A stretch of 64,000 nucleotides of DNA, taken from positions 1 to 64,000 of the forward strand of contig NZ_NEHO01000001.1 in NCBI RefSeq assembly GCF_002113375.1, read 5' to 3'. The notes beneath the pieces were generated by a model. It saw nothing but the letters and a program-made list of their open reading frames with translations, made no database searches and was not told the DNA's origin. The translations under genes were made by a program, and so were the position numbers. The number at the start of each line of letters is the position of its first letter. Within the stretch, counting starts at the first letter, position 1. This document shows, piece after piece, positions 41,982-50,760 of this stretch. This DNA comes from Pseudomonas sp. R37(2017) (GTDB lineage: Bacteria; Pseudomonadota; Gammaproteobacteria; Pseudomonadales; Pseudomonadaceae).

Positions 41982-43619
41982 CTATTTGACCAACTCGATT
42001 TCACTTGGCCGCCACTTCTTGCTGAAGAACGGCTCAAGCGGGCTGTAGAGACGCAGAATGACGAACCAGCCCTTGCCTGGCATGGTCTGGATCCAGTTGC
42101 CACGCGCCACGCCGTTCGGCTGCTCCGGCGAGAAGTAAACCGTGGTGGAACCATCGGCGCCGGCTTCGGCGGCGGGCGACGGATAGCTCTGGCTGCCGGC
42201 GCGCGGGAAACGCTGCGGCGTATCGAGCATTGAGCGCGTCATATTGTCGTAGGCGGTCAGCGACCAGAAATTCGCCTCGGGAATTCCCTTGGGCAAGGTC
42301 ACCTTGTAGGTTTTGGCGCCGTCAAAATGCTGTTTCTCGCCATCCATGGTCGCCAGCAGGTACTGCGAGCCAACGCCCGGCAGCCGCATGGCCATGGCCG
42401 GCGTGATGCCGGTAATGCCGTAGAAGAAGTTGGTGCGGGCATCCATCGTGCGATAACCGGTGTCCGGGAAGGGTTTGACGCCTTCTTGCGTCACCATCGG
42501 AATCGGCGTCTCGAACTCGTAGCCGGTCTCGAACAGGAAGTTGAACCAAGAGGATTTCGGGTAGTAGAACCAGCTCGGATCCCGTGGGCTCACGAACAGC
42601 GTTCGCGCCGTAGCATTACCCACCGCAAGCGCTCGGGTCATGATCCCCTTCATACGCTCATCAGGCGCAAAGGGTTTGCCCTTGACGATGCCGAGGGCGG
42701 CAATCGGCCCCATCAGCTCCGGGTCTAGCGAGGTTGCGGGTTCTTCCTGCACGATCTGGTTGAGCAATTCGAAGTAGCTCCAGTCGCTCGGCGGCACCGT
42801 GTTTATCGCCTTGCCGCTGCCCTCGTGGAAAACGGTCGGCGCCACCGGCGTGGCACGTCCGAGCGGCGCCTTGCCGGCCAGGAACTCGGCCAGCGAGGTG
42901 CCGACGCCGCCAGGCTCGTAGGGATAGATCCTGGTGAATGTGCGGATCGTATCGGCGACCGGCTTGGGATCGCTATGGTCCTTCAGGAAGGAGCGACCGA
43001 ACCAGAGGACGTGATTGGTACGGGCATGGGCAACGAAGAAACCACCCTGCGGCAGGGTCCCCTTGTAGTCCGGTGGAACGATCAGGTACTTGCCGCCCTG
43101 CCCCCGGTCCGGACCCGGCGCGCCCATGTCGATGACCCAGCGGAACCAGGCGTCCTGCACCACCCCCAGCAACCCGGGCGGCGCTTCGAGCACCACCGGG
43201 CCCTTCGTCAGGTCGATAGAGCCCATGACATAGACCGTATCGGCGTTGGCGGTAAGAAACAGCGACTTGGAGTCCATCAGTTCGGAGAAGATGAGGACCT
43301 CGTTGTCCTTGACGCCCAGGCTCGCCATCCCCTTGCGCAACGACAGGATGCTGACGCCGCGCATGTTGTCCATGAACGCGCGATAGGCCAGGCTGAAATC
43401 GTGTTCCTCGTAGAGCTTTGCGGTCGCTTCAGCGTCAGGTACGCCATCGCGGAACTTGAGTGAGCCGAAGCTGGTTTCGATGCGGTCCGGCGTTACCAGG
43501 GACGGCGGAATTGCAGCCTGCTCCACCGCCGAGCAGGTGAGTGCGAAGGACATCCCCATTGCGCTGGCGACGCGCACGCAGTAGGTGATCCCGGTTTTGT
43601 TTTTAGGGCAGGTATTCAT
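41982..43619 (-). CDS. exported DUF1254/DUF1214 protein
   Basis: 545 residues. A signal peptide (about 1-33, ending ALTCSAVEQA) is followed by DUF1254 (about 75-210; YRAFMDNMRGVSILSLRKG and TANADTVYVMGSIDL) and DUF1214 (about 400-530; AKTYKVTLPKGIPEANFWSLTAYDNMTRSML near 405-435). These periplasmic proteins are common, often in several copies, and have no firm function. The ATG at 43619 follows a GTG that could also start. It is transcribed alone toward the hairpin and is divergent from the AraC gene at 44296. Confidence 0.88.
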   Translation of the reverse strand: MNTCPKNKTGITYCVRVASAMGMSFALTCSAVEQAAIPPSLVTPDRIETSFGSLKFRDGVPDAEATAKLYEEHDFSLAYRAFMDNMRGVSILSLRKGMASLGVKDNEVLIFSELMDSKSLFLTANADTVYVMGSIDLTKGPVVLEAPPGLLGVVQDAWFRWVIDMGAPGPDRGQGGKYLIVPPDYKGTLPQGGFFVAHARTNHVLWFGRSFLKDHSDPKPVADTIRTFTRIYPYEPGGVGTSLAEFLAGKAPLGRATPVAPTVFHEGSGKAINTVPPSDWSYFELLNQIVQEEPATSLDPELMGPIAALGIVKGKPFAPDERMKGIMTRALAVGNATARTLFVSPRDPSWFYYPKSSWFNFLFETGYEFETPIPMVTQEGVKPFPDTGYRTMDARTNFFYGITGITPAMAMRLPGVGSQYLLATMDGEKQHFDGAKTYKVTLPKGIPEANFWSLTAYDNMTRSMLDTPQRFPRAGSQSYPSPAAEAGADGSTTVYFSPEQPNGVARGNWIQTMPGKGWFVILRLYSPLEPFFSKKWRPSEIELVK

Positions 43620-44295
43620 CACTGTGTTCCCATTGAATGGCAGGTTCCTGAATTTGATACTGGAGGCGGCCTCGTTTTTCAGAGCCTCTCCGATAATCGC
43701 TCTTAAATTCCCTGTGCGTTCTGCATCGCCCGGGAGGAGTTTTCCAGCTCGGTACCAGCATCCTTGCGCACGACCTCGACCACCAACTTGCTGCCGCCAT
43801 CCATGAAGGCCGCATCGGTAGCGATGGTGGTGTCCTGGTCACTTGGTTTTCATTGCTTAAGTCCTATTCATATAAATATGAAAAGTACGGAATCGCCGGT
43901 GAAACAACAGTCCCATTTGATGAAAAAATCGCATATTAAAGCGCGGACGCTACAGTGCAGCCCCTTGAGCACCGCCATGTATTGCATTGCAATGTTCGCA
44001 ATCCCAACAGGAGGTTAGATAAACAACTTGTTTACTGCAAACACGCACACCGATTTGGTTATCCGGTACGCAAACAAGCAAATCGAATCTCGATGACCCT
44101 GCTCAAAAGGACTGTCGGAAAAACACCCTCGTCATTAAGCTCGAAGGTCGGAAGGATCGTACGGGAAATGAGACTCCGCTCGTCACTCACGATTTACAGA
44201 GGATATTCTTCGTCCCGTAAGGCTCCGTCTACCAGCAAAATGCAAACCTCACCCAAATTGTGAAATAGTGCATTGCACAATTGCAGGGATGACCG
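43620..44295. other. 676-base gap with a short coding remnant
   Basis: No intact gene. On the minus strand 43703-43848 an out-of-context frame without a start reads DAAFMDGGSKLVVEVVRKDAGT and on to a TAA. This has coding character but no identified parent family, so a decayed gene tail is likely. The rest is A/T-richer than its surroundings and should contain the divergent promoters of the DUF1254 and AraC genes. Confidence 0.4.
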
Positions 44296-45279
44296 ATGGA
44301 TACTCGAACAGACAAGAAACCACTTGATCGATACAGTGTCATTCGGACCAACGATGTCGAAGAGATGACGGCTGCGGCCCAAGCATTTTATGGTGAGCTA
44401 CATTTTTCAGTCCCCTGCGACCACAAAAACTTCCAGGCCCGAGGCAATCATTGTCAACTCAACGACATTGGTATCTCGTATGTAAGCTTTAGAACGGCTG
44501 TAGATCAGACTTACTATGCTGACGCCTCAACTTATTTCGCAGTACCCATTGCCATTTCCGGAGCAGGCTGGGGGGAAACGCGCGGCAAGACTGTCAGCCT
44601 TGAAGGGAGACAAGGCTTGATCGCATCACCGGGCGAACGAACCGCGCTGCACACAGGCCCAAACTTTGAAGAGATTGCACTCTTGCTCGATGTCGGCGCA
44701 GTGGAGCGCAAACTTACCGGTCTGATTGGCGCCGAAGTCAAAGGAGATATCATCTTCGATCCGGCCCTCAACCTCGAGACTCCGGCCGGCCGACAATGGT
44801 GGAGGTTGTTATGCTTCCTCATTGATGAGGCCGAGACGCGCGAAACCGATCTTCCCCTGATGGCTCTGAGCGAGCTTGAACAAGCGCTCATTGTCATGCT
44901 CCTCAAGACAAGCAGCCACAATTTCAGCCATGCGCTGAACGCCCAGCGAGACTTGGCCCCACAGACGGTCCGGCTTGTAGAGGAATATATCGAGGCGCAT
45001 TGGGATCAGCCCATCGCAATAGAGCAATTGGCCCTGCTGACTAATGTCGGCGTGCGCAACTTGTTCTACTCTTTCAAGAAAAGCCGCGGCTACTCGCCAA
45101 TGAGTTTCTTGAAGCAGGTACGTCTTCGCCACGCTCGCCAGATGCTCTTGCGTGCTTCCCCCGGAACAACCGTGGCGGAAATCGCACTCCAGTGTGGATT
45201 CTGCAATCTTGGTAATTTTGCGATGGACTACCGCAGAGTCTTCGGAGAGCGTCCATCAAGCACATTGAAATCGAGATAA
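44296..45279 (+). CDS. AraC family regulator (AraC_binding_2 type)
   Basis: 327 residues: an AraC_binding_2 domain (about 20-200) and a C-terminal HTH pair (about 225-322, with IEQLALLTNVGVRNLFYSFKKSRGYSPMSFLKQVRL and VAEIALQCGFCNLGNFAMDYRRVFGERP). Members activate aromatic and other catabolic operons. Its base composition is visibly less GC-rich than neighbouring genes, which suggests recent acquisition with the A/T-rich gap before it. Divergent from DUF1254 and convergent with the LuxR gene, so its target is probably DUF1254 or a distant gene. Confidence 0.85.
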   Translation: MDTRTDKKPLDRYSVIRTNDVEEMTAAAQAFYGELHFSVPCDHKNFQARGNHCQLNDIGISYVSFRTAVDQTYYADASTYFAVPIAISGAGWGETRGKTVSLEGRQGLIASPGERTALHTGPNFEEIALLLDVGAVERKLTGLIGAEVKGDIIFDPALNLETPAGRQWWRLLCFLIDEAETRETDLPLMALSELEQALIVMLLKTSSHNFSHALNAQRDLAPQTVRLVEEYIEAHWDQPIAIEQLALLTNVGVRNLFYSFKKSRGYSPMSFLKQVRLRHARQMLLRASPGTTVAEIALQCGFCNLGNFAMDYRRVFGERPSSTLKSR

Positions 45280-45322
45280 TGGCTAAAAGTCCTATTGAGC
45301 ATGTGCAAGCTGACTGCCAGGA

Positions 45323-47977
45323 CTAGCGCTCGACCTCGATGATACCGAGCATGTAGGCACGATCCACCACATGCCGGCGCGTGCCGGCCTGGAACTTGCC
45401 GAAGAGATTCTTCAGGTGCCATTTGACCGTCTCCTCACCGACATTGAGAGCGAGCGCGATCTGCTTGTTGGACAAGTTGCGAGCCAGCAACTGCAGCACC
45501 TCCTGCTCCTTGGGTGTAAGGAGGCGGCTTGGTGACACCTTGGCAGCCTGAGTCCGGACAACATGCTCCGCGGCAGGGAGGCGGGACAGGAGTTCCACGG
45601 ACTCGCTCTGCGCTGGTGCCCAGCGAGCCGACTGCGGGAGGGTGTCCAGCAGTACGCGGCGCATACCGTACTCCATCGCCAGGCTATGCGCTTCATGCAA
45701 ATGGGCCTGACCATCGCGCCCCGACTCGTGAAGCGCCAATGCCTTGAACAACAAGGCCTGTACCACCTCCCGACCACGCCGCAACCGGCTGGCGTGTTCG
45801 TGCAGTTCGTTGGCGGCGGACAACAATTCGGGCCAGCCGCGTTGCACCAACAGCACATAGGCACGAGCCACGCAAACGCAAAGGCGCAGCTCCGGTGCCA
45901 GCAGGCTATCGGGGTCCTGGAAGCACGGCGGAATCCGCTCTTCCAGCTGGCGCCAGAGCACCTGACATGTATCCACCCGACCTTGCAGCGCGTGCTGGCG
46001 GATCTGCTCCCCGAGCGACATGAGGTGGAATCTCGGTACACCACGCTCATCACCCAGCGCGTATAGAGCCTCGAGCAGGTCGTGACTACGATGCGCCTGC
46101 CCAGTGAGTCCCGCCAGCCGGGCTGCCGTGACGAAACCGAAAACGATTGCATCGGGGCTGGCCAGTCGCTCGATCACGTCCAAACGGTTCGCCAATGTGG
46201 TGGCCGCTTCATCAAGCTCGTTGCATTCCAGCAAAACCGCAGCGAGCGAGCTTGCCAGGAAAGTAGCCACCGTGCTGCGTCGACCAATGTCCTGCTCAGC
46301 CTGCATCAAAGTGCTGCGCAGGCTCTCCGCAGCCGGCACCATGCGTCCTTCCCAAAGGTAGCTGGCGCCGATCACCCACTCGGAGAAGCCGCGGATGGCA
46401 TCCAGGCCCTCCGCCCAGCGGTACTGTGGGGCCCTGCGGCAGACGCGGCGCGCCACTTCCGGCTGACCACGAAACAACGCGAGACGTGATTGTTGGTTGG
46501 CCAAGAGCGCCAGCGCCTTGACCGAGGTCTTGGGGGGAGATTCAATCCAGCGTCCGATAATGGCCTGGGACTCATCTGGACGGTCGGCAAAATAGGCCGC
46601 TGCGGAAGCGATAGCGGCGGCCTCGCAACTTGCCTCCTCATCGATCGCCGGATCGAATTGCAACTTGGCGATCAGATACCGGGCCTGCTCAGGGTTGTCG
46701 CTCATCGCCAGTGCCCAGGCTACCGCCAGGCACATACGTGGCCGCGACTCTACCTCTACGGCAGGCAGCTCACTTTTCCACTCGATGACTCGGCTGAATT
46801 GGCCGCGCAGCATGACCTCATACAGGCACTGCTCGATCATGTTATAGGCTTGGGTCGGCAGGCCAGCACTCAGGTAGTGCCGTGCAGCCTCCTCGAAGAA
46901 GCCGTGAGACTCCAGCCAGACCGCAGCGCGCCTGTGCAATTCGCTACGCCGTGACTGCGGCAGCAGGGCCACACGCTGTTGAAGGAACTCACGGGCCAGC
47001 GGATGGATACGCACCCATTCGCTGCCCTGGCCTTCGGCGAAGATTGGCGTACTGGCGCACAGCTCGGCCATCAGTTCCCCGGCCCGTGGATCGGCGCTCA
47101 GTGCCACGCACAGCTCGGGATGCAAGTTCTCCGGCAGAGCGATGCAAACAAGGAAATCGACCTGGTCCGGCTGCAGCTTCTCCACCAGGCTGTCGACGAA
47201 GTAGCGTTGTATATCGCCGGTACAAGCCTTGAGCTCGTCGATGGCGCGTTCGGGAGCGGCGCTTCGCTCCATGGCCGCCACTGCCAGTTGCAGTCCCAGC
47301 GGCCAGCCTTCGGTGAGCTCGTGCAGTGCCACCCTCAGGTCGATGTCGAGACTATCGCCGAAACGACCGGCGAGCACTGCAACCGTTTCCTCGACGCGAA
47401 AGCGCATGGCCTCCAGGCCAAGCCCGAGAAACGCTCCGCGGGCCTGCAGCTCGGCGGCCTGCAGATTGAGGCGGCGGCGGGAGGCCATCAGCACCCGCAG
47501 ATTGGCCGGCGCGTTGTGCAGCAGGTAGGTCAAGGCCACGCGGACGGCGGCGTCCGATAGAGCGTCGACCTCGTCGAGCATCAGCGCTACCTCGCCGCCC
47601 AGGTCGGCCACCTCCGCGAGCCATTCCGTCAGATCACCGAGGGCATCGCGGCGGTTCATGGCCTGGTTGGCCGACCTGGCGAACGCCTGACGGCCGCTGG
47701 CCACCAGCATGGCCGCGGCCAACCCCTGGACGAAACGGATGCTGTCGTCGCGACCATCCAGCGTCAGCCATGCAACAACGGCGCCGCGTGAAAGGAGCTC
47801 ACGGCGCCATTGAGCCAATAACCAGGTCTTACCGAAACCGGCCGGAGCATGCACCGAGATAGCCATGCGGGAGGACAGTTCGTCCACCTCAAGACTGAGG
47901 CGCTCACGGCGAAAGGCGGTCTTCTGGCTCCTCGGTGGCGTGGTCTTGAGTACCAGCTCAGGCTCCATTTTCTCCAC
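45323..47977 (-). CDS. MalT-like LuxR family ATP-dependent transcription activator
   Basis: 884 residues. An N-terminal STAND ATPase has Walker A APAGFGKT (44-51) and the MLDEVDAL Walker-B-like stretch. A long alpha-helical repeat region (about 340-800) is followed by a C-terminal LuxR HTH (about 820-884: LTPKEQEVLQLLARNLSNKQIALAL). This is the architecture of MalT and AlkS. The start is a GTG at 47977: GGAGG stands eight bases upstream, whereas the ATG at 47968 is too close to its GGAG. It is the best candidate to bind the C5...G5 boxes at 28.25 and 41.7 kb and to activate the sulfatase and RND operons. Confidence 0.88.
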   Translation of the reverse strand: MEKMEPELVLKTTPPRSQKTAFRRERLSLEVDELSSRMAISVHAPAGFGKTWLLAQWRRELLSRGAVVAWLTLDGRDDSIRFVQGLAAAMLVASGRQAFARSANQAMNRRDALGDLTEWLAEVADLGGEVALMLDEVDALSDAAVRVALTYLLHNAPANLRVLMASRRRLNLQAAELQARGAFLGLGLEAMRFRVEETVAVLAGRFGDSLDIDLRVALHELTEGWPLGLQLAVAAMERSAAPERAIDELKACTGDIQRYFVDSLVEKLQPDQVDFLVCIALPENLHPELCVALSADPRAGELMAELCASTPIFAEGQGSEWVRIHPLAREFLQQRVALLPQSRRSELHRRAAVWLESHGFFEEAARHYLSAGLPTQAYNMIEQCLYEVMLRGQFSRVIEWKSELPAVEVESRPRMCLAVAWALAMSDNPEQARYLIAKLQFDPAIDEEASCEAAAIASAAAYFADRPDESQAIIGRWIESPPKTSVKALALLANQQSRLALFRGQPEVARRVCRRAPQYRWAEGLDAIRGFSEWVIGASYLWEGRMVPAAESLRSTLMQAEQDIGRRSTVATFLASSLAAVLLECNELDEAATTLANRLDVIERLASPDAIVFGFVTAARLAGLTGQAHRSHDLLEALYALGDERGVPRFHLMSLGEQIRQHALQGRVDTCQVLWRQLEERIPPCFQDPDSLLAPELRLCVCVARAYVLLVQRGWPELLSAANELHEHASRLRRGREVVQALLFKALALHESGRDGQAHLHEAHSLAMEYGMRRVLLDTLPQSARWAPAQSESVELLSRLPAAEHVVRTQAAKVSPSRLLTPKEQEVLQLLARNLSNKQIALALNVGEETVKWHLKNLFGKFQAGTRRHVVDRAYMLGIIEVER

Positions 47978-48267
47978 TTACATCGCCTCCAGCAGGAAAA
48001 AAAACTCGTGCCTCCCAGTATCGTTCCATATACCGGTTGCTTGCCAGCCAGGAAGCACCGCATCCGTCTCGGTTTACATTTATGACATCGTCACCAGATC
48101 GGACCTGAGCGCAGGTTCGAGCACAGAGGAAAAAACCAGGGGGTAGTCCTGCATCGAACCCGGCACGGCTTCGCTCCATTGTTCTTGTAAGAGGTACTGG
48201 CTGACGCTGGTGCAGGCTATGCCTCGCCCTGCGGCAGCACGACAACCTACGGTGATCCAGCCATGCC

Positions 48268-48292
48268 GCGCGCCCCCTATAACGAGGGGTGT
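48268..48292 (-). promoter_or_regulatory. weaker C4...G5 box upstream of the LuxR gene
   Basis: The gap 47978-48390 has no supported gene. On the minus strand CACCCCTCGTTATAGGGGG, about 300 bases before the LuxR start, resembles the two boxes elsewhere (CCCCTCG...GGGGG). It could be an autoregulatory site, but the distance is large and the match is partial. Confidence 0.3.
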
Positions 48293-48390
48293 AGTAGTCG
48301 ACACCCCCTTCAAACAGGTATTTCCCTCCGAGTCAGCAATCGAGCACTGACTCCCATGGCGCATACCCGCACGCCTTGAATCTGTGCAGA

Positions 48391-49191
48391 TTAGCCAAGC
48401 CAGCGCAGAATGCTCGGGTAGGCGTTGGGCAATAGCCTCACCAGCCAGTAGGTCGTGCGCGACAGATGCCCGGTCAGGATTCGCTTCTTCCGCTTGCGCA
48501 ATCCGTCAATGATGTCGGCCGCGCACGCTTGCGGAGGGGTCACCAGCAATTTCTCGGCCTTGCCGGCAAATACCCCTTCCATGTCCCCGGCCAGTTTCAC
48601 GCGCCGACCTGCGCGCTCGATGTTGGTCTTGATGCCACCTGGGTGTACGCACACCGCACGAACACCCGTCCCCCTCAGTTCCTGCCAAAGGCACTCGGTG
48701 AGGCCGCGCACCGCAAATTTCGACATGTTGTAGGCACTCTGGCAGGGATAGGCGAACAGACCGAAGATGCTGGAAATGTTGACGATGCAGCCTTCGGCTT
48801 GTCGCAGCATGCTCGGCAGGAACGCCTTGGTGCCATACAGCACACCGTAGAGATTAATGTTCAGCTGCCATTCGTATTCGTCGATGTCGGTATTGGCCAC
48901 GGAGCCAACCAGAGTGGCACCGGCATTGTTGATCAGGTAATGGACCGCTCCGAAGTCGCGCAGCACCTCTTCGGCATGGGCGAATACCTCGGCCCGAACA
49001 GACGCGTCCACCCGGTAGGTGCGTGCTTCGACGCCTGGCGCGAGCTGCTTCAGAGTGCCCTGCAAACCCGACTCGTTGATGTCCGATAGTGCGAGATGGG
49101 CGCCTGCCTCGGAGAACTGCACGGCCAGCGCTCGGCCAATGCCAGAGCCAGCTCCGGTGATTACCACGACTTTGTTCTCAAACATGCTCAT
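48391..49191 (-). CDS. short-chain dehydrogenase/reductase
   Basis: 266 residues. TGAGSGIGRALAVQFSEAGA, NNAGATLVGSV, Ser in NISSIFGLF and YNMSKFAVRG give a complete SDR site. The tail (RKKRILTGHLSRTTYWLVRLLPNAY) is basic and hydrophobic, as in lipid- or steroid-acting SDRs. ATG 49191 has GGAG nearby. Last gene of the CoA-linked operon that starts at the acyl-CoA dehydrogenase. Confidence 0.87.
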   Translation of the reverse strand: MSMFENKVVVITGAGSGIGRALAVQFSEAGAHLALSDINESGLQGTLKQLAPGVEARTYRVDASVRAEVFAHAEEVLRDFGAVHYLINNAGATLVGSVANTDIDEYEWQLNINLYGVLYGTKAFLPSMLRQAEGCIVNISSIFGLFAYPCQSAYNMSKFAVRGLTECLWQELRGTGVRAVCVHPGGIKTNIERAGRRVKLAGDMEGVFAGKAEKLLVTPPQACAADIIDGLRKRKKRILTGHLSRTTYWLVRLLPNAYPSILRWLG

Positions 49192-49254
49192 TTCTCCAGA
49201 GCCGATTCAGGTTTCCGTGCATCGGGGCATACACGCCCGACCACAGGCCACAAC

Positions 49255-49503
49255 TCATTGCTGGCGCAGCGGCCACCAGTGCAGGAAGCCAAACAGCAGC
49301 GTCAGCAACAAGCTGATCGCCAACGGCCCCGGGTAGCGGCGCACATGGCGGAACATGAAAAACGTCTCCAGCAGATGGGCCGCGAGCAGAATGGCAGCCA
49401 CATAGCGCAAAGGTATTTCGGCGCCGAAGGGCAGCGCAATGAAGAGGCCCGCGAGTGCCAGCAGGTAGATGGCCAGACAGCCGATTTTCAGGAGCTTGTT
49501 CAT
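49255..49503 (-). CDS. DUF1145-like small membrane protein
   Basis: 82 residues with three hydrophobic segments (about 5-27, 32-48, 58-77) and the HLLETFFMFRHVRR motif that resembles DUF1145 proteins. Function unknown. It lies between a thiolase and an SDR gene in the same operon, with only 14 bases to the thiolase stop. Confidence 0.7.
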   Translation of the reverse strand: MNKLLKIGCLAIYLLALAGLFIALPFGAEIPLRYVAAILLAAHLLETFFMFRHVRRYPGPLAISLLLTLLFGFLHWWPLRQQ

Positions 49504-49517
49504 CTTCTTTTCGTTCT

Positions 49518-50756
49518 CTATTTGCTCAGAATGTGGACGGCCAACGCGGCTTCTTCTACGCCCTGCAGACCGCCACCGTTTTCCTGAATAGCATGGCGCG
49601 CGCCCACCACCTGGCGCTCGCCCGCCTCGCCGCGCAATTGCGTCACCAGTTCGTACAACTGGCCTATACCCGTGGCACCCAATGGGTGCCCCTTGGACTC
49701 CAGACCGCCTGAGGTATTGATAGGGATGCGTCCGCCGAGCGTGAAATCACCGCGTTCCGCGGCCGGCCCACCCCCGCCCAACGGGGCCAGGCCCAGGTTT
49801 TCCGCCTGAATGATCTCGCCCATGGCAGAGGCGTCGTGCACTTCGGCCACATGCATGTCCTGCGGCCCCAGGCCGGCCATATCGTAGGCCAGATCGGCGG
49901 CACGCCGGCCCAGATGCAACTCCGGCCTTTCCAGCGGCCGATGGCTGAAACTCTGGATCACACTGGCGGCGATGCGGATGCAGCGCTTCCTGTCTGCACC
50001 AATCCGCTTCAGCCCGTCCTCGGTGCAGAGGATCGCAGCCGCTGCACCGTCGGTAAGGGGCGCACACATCGGCAAGGTGATGGGATAGGTGACAGGAGGC
50101 GCCGCAAGGATTTCGTCGATGGAGTAAGGCTTGCGAAACTGCGAATAGGGATTGTGCACCGAGTGCCCATGATTCTTGGCGGACACCGCGGCGATCTGCC
50201 GTTGAGTGGTACCGAATGTGCGCATATGGAAAAGACACATGGCAGCGTAGATGGCCATGAATTTGCTGTAGGGCCGATCCGACTCAGAGCCCTCGGGAAT
50301 CTCCACACCCTCTCCCATCCTCACCAGGGTTCGGTAGTTTTCCTCCGCCCGCGACACATCCCAGCCGCCTTCGAACACAGCGAAGGCTTTGGCCTTGTCG
50401 CTGATGTTCATCTTCTCGGCGCCCAATGCCAGCGCCACATCCGTGGCGCCGGCCTTGAGGCTCTGCACCGCCAGATGCACCGCCGAGCTGCCGGAGGCGC
50501 AAGCATTTTCCACATTGAAGATCGGAATGCTGTGGATGCCGATCTTGCTGAAAACGACCTGGCCGGGAATGGCGATCTGGCCCTGCAACAGACCGTTGGT
50601 CATGCCCGAATAATAGGCCACGCCTACATCTGCGGCGCTGCAGCGGGCATCCCTCAAGGCGCCATGCAGGGCTTCACCGGCCAGGTCCTCGAGGCTGCGT
50701 TCCAGATGCCGGCCGAACACCGTCATGGCAATACCTGCGATATAGATATCACTCAT
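49518..50756 (-). CDS. thiolase (acetyl-CoA acetyltransferase, SCP-x type)
   Basis: 412 residues with an intact active site: nucleophile in NVENACASGSSAVHLA (C near 87), HVAEVHDASAMGE, and the canonical GGLESKGHPLGATG near 350. It should cleave a 3-ketoacyl-CoA formed by the operon's dehydrogenase and reductases. The contrast with the other thiolase-like protein of the window, which lacks the histidine, supports true catalysis here. It follows the acyl-CoA synthetase by 4 bases. Confidence 0.9.
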   Translation of the reverse strand: MSDIYIAGIAMTVFGRHLERSLEDLAGEALHGALRDARCSAADVGVAYYSGMTNGLLQGQIAIPGQVVFSKIGIHSIPIFNVENACASGSSAVHLAVQSLKAGATDVALALGAEKMNISDKAKAFAVFEGGWDVSRAEENYRTLVRMGEGVEIPEGSESDRPYSKFMAIYAAMCLFHMRTFGTTQRQIAAVSAKNHGHSVHNPYSQFRKPYSIDEILAAPPVTYPITLPMCAPLTDGAAAAILCTEDGLKRIGADRKRCIRIAASVIQSFSHRPLERPELHLGRRAADLAYDMAGLGPQDMHVAEVHDASAMGEIIQAENLGLAPLGGGGPAAERGDFTLGGRIPINTSGGLESKGHPLGATGIGQLYELVTQLRGEAGERQVVGARHAIQENGGGLQGVEEAALAVHILSK

Positions 50757-50760
50757 GGCT

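Noticed and set aside
48466..49089. A 207-codon plus-strand frame opposite the SDR gene
   Set aside because: The SDR on the minus strand has complete cofactor and catalytic motifs; the opposite frame has none.
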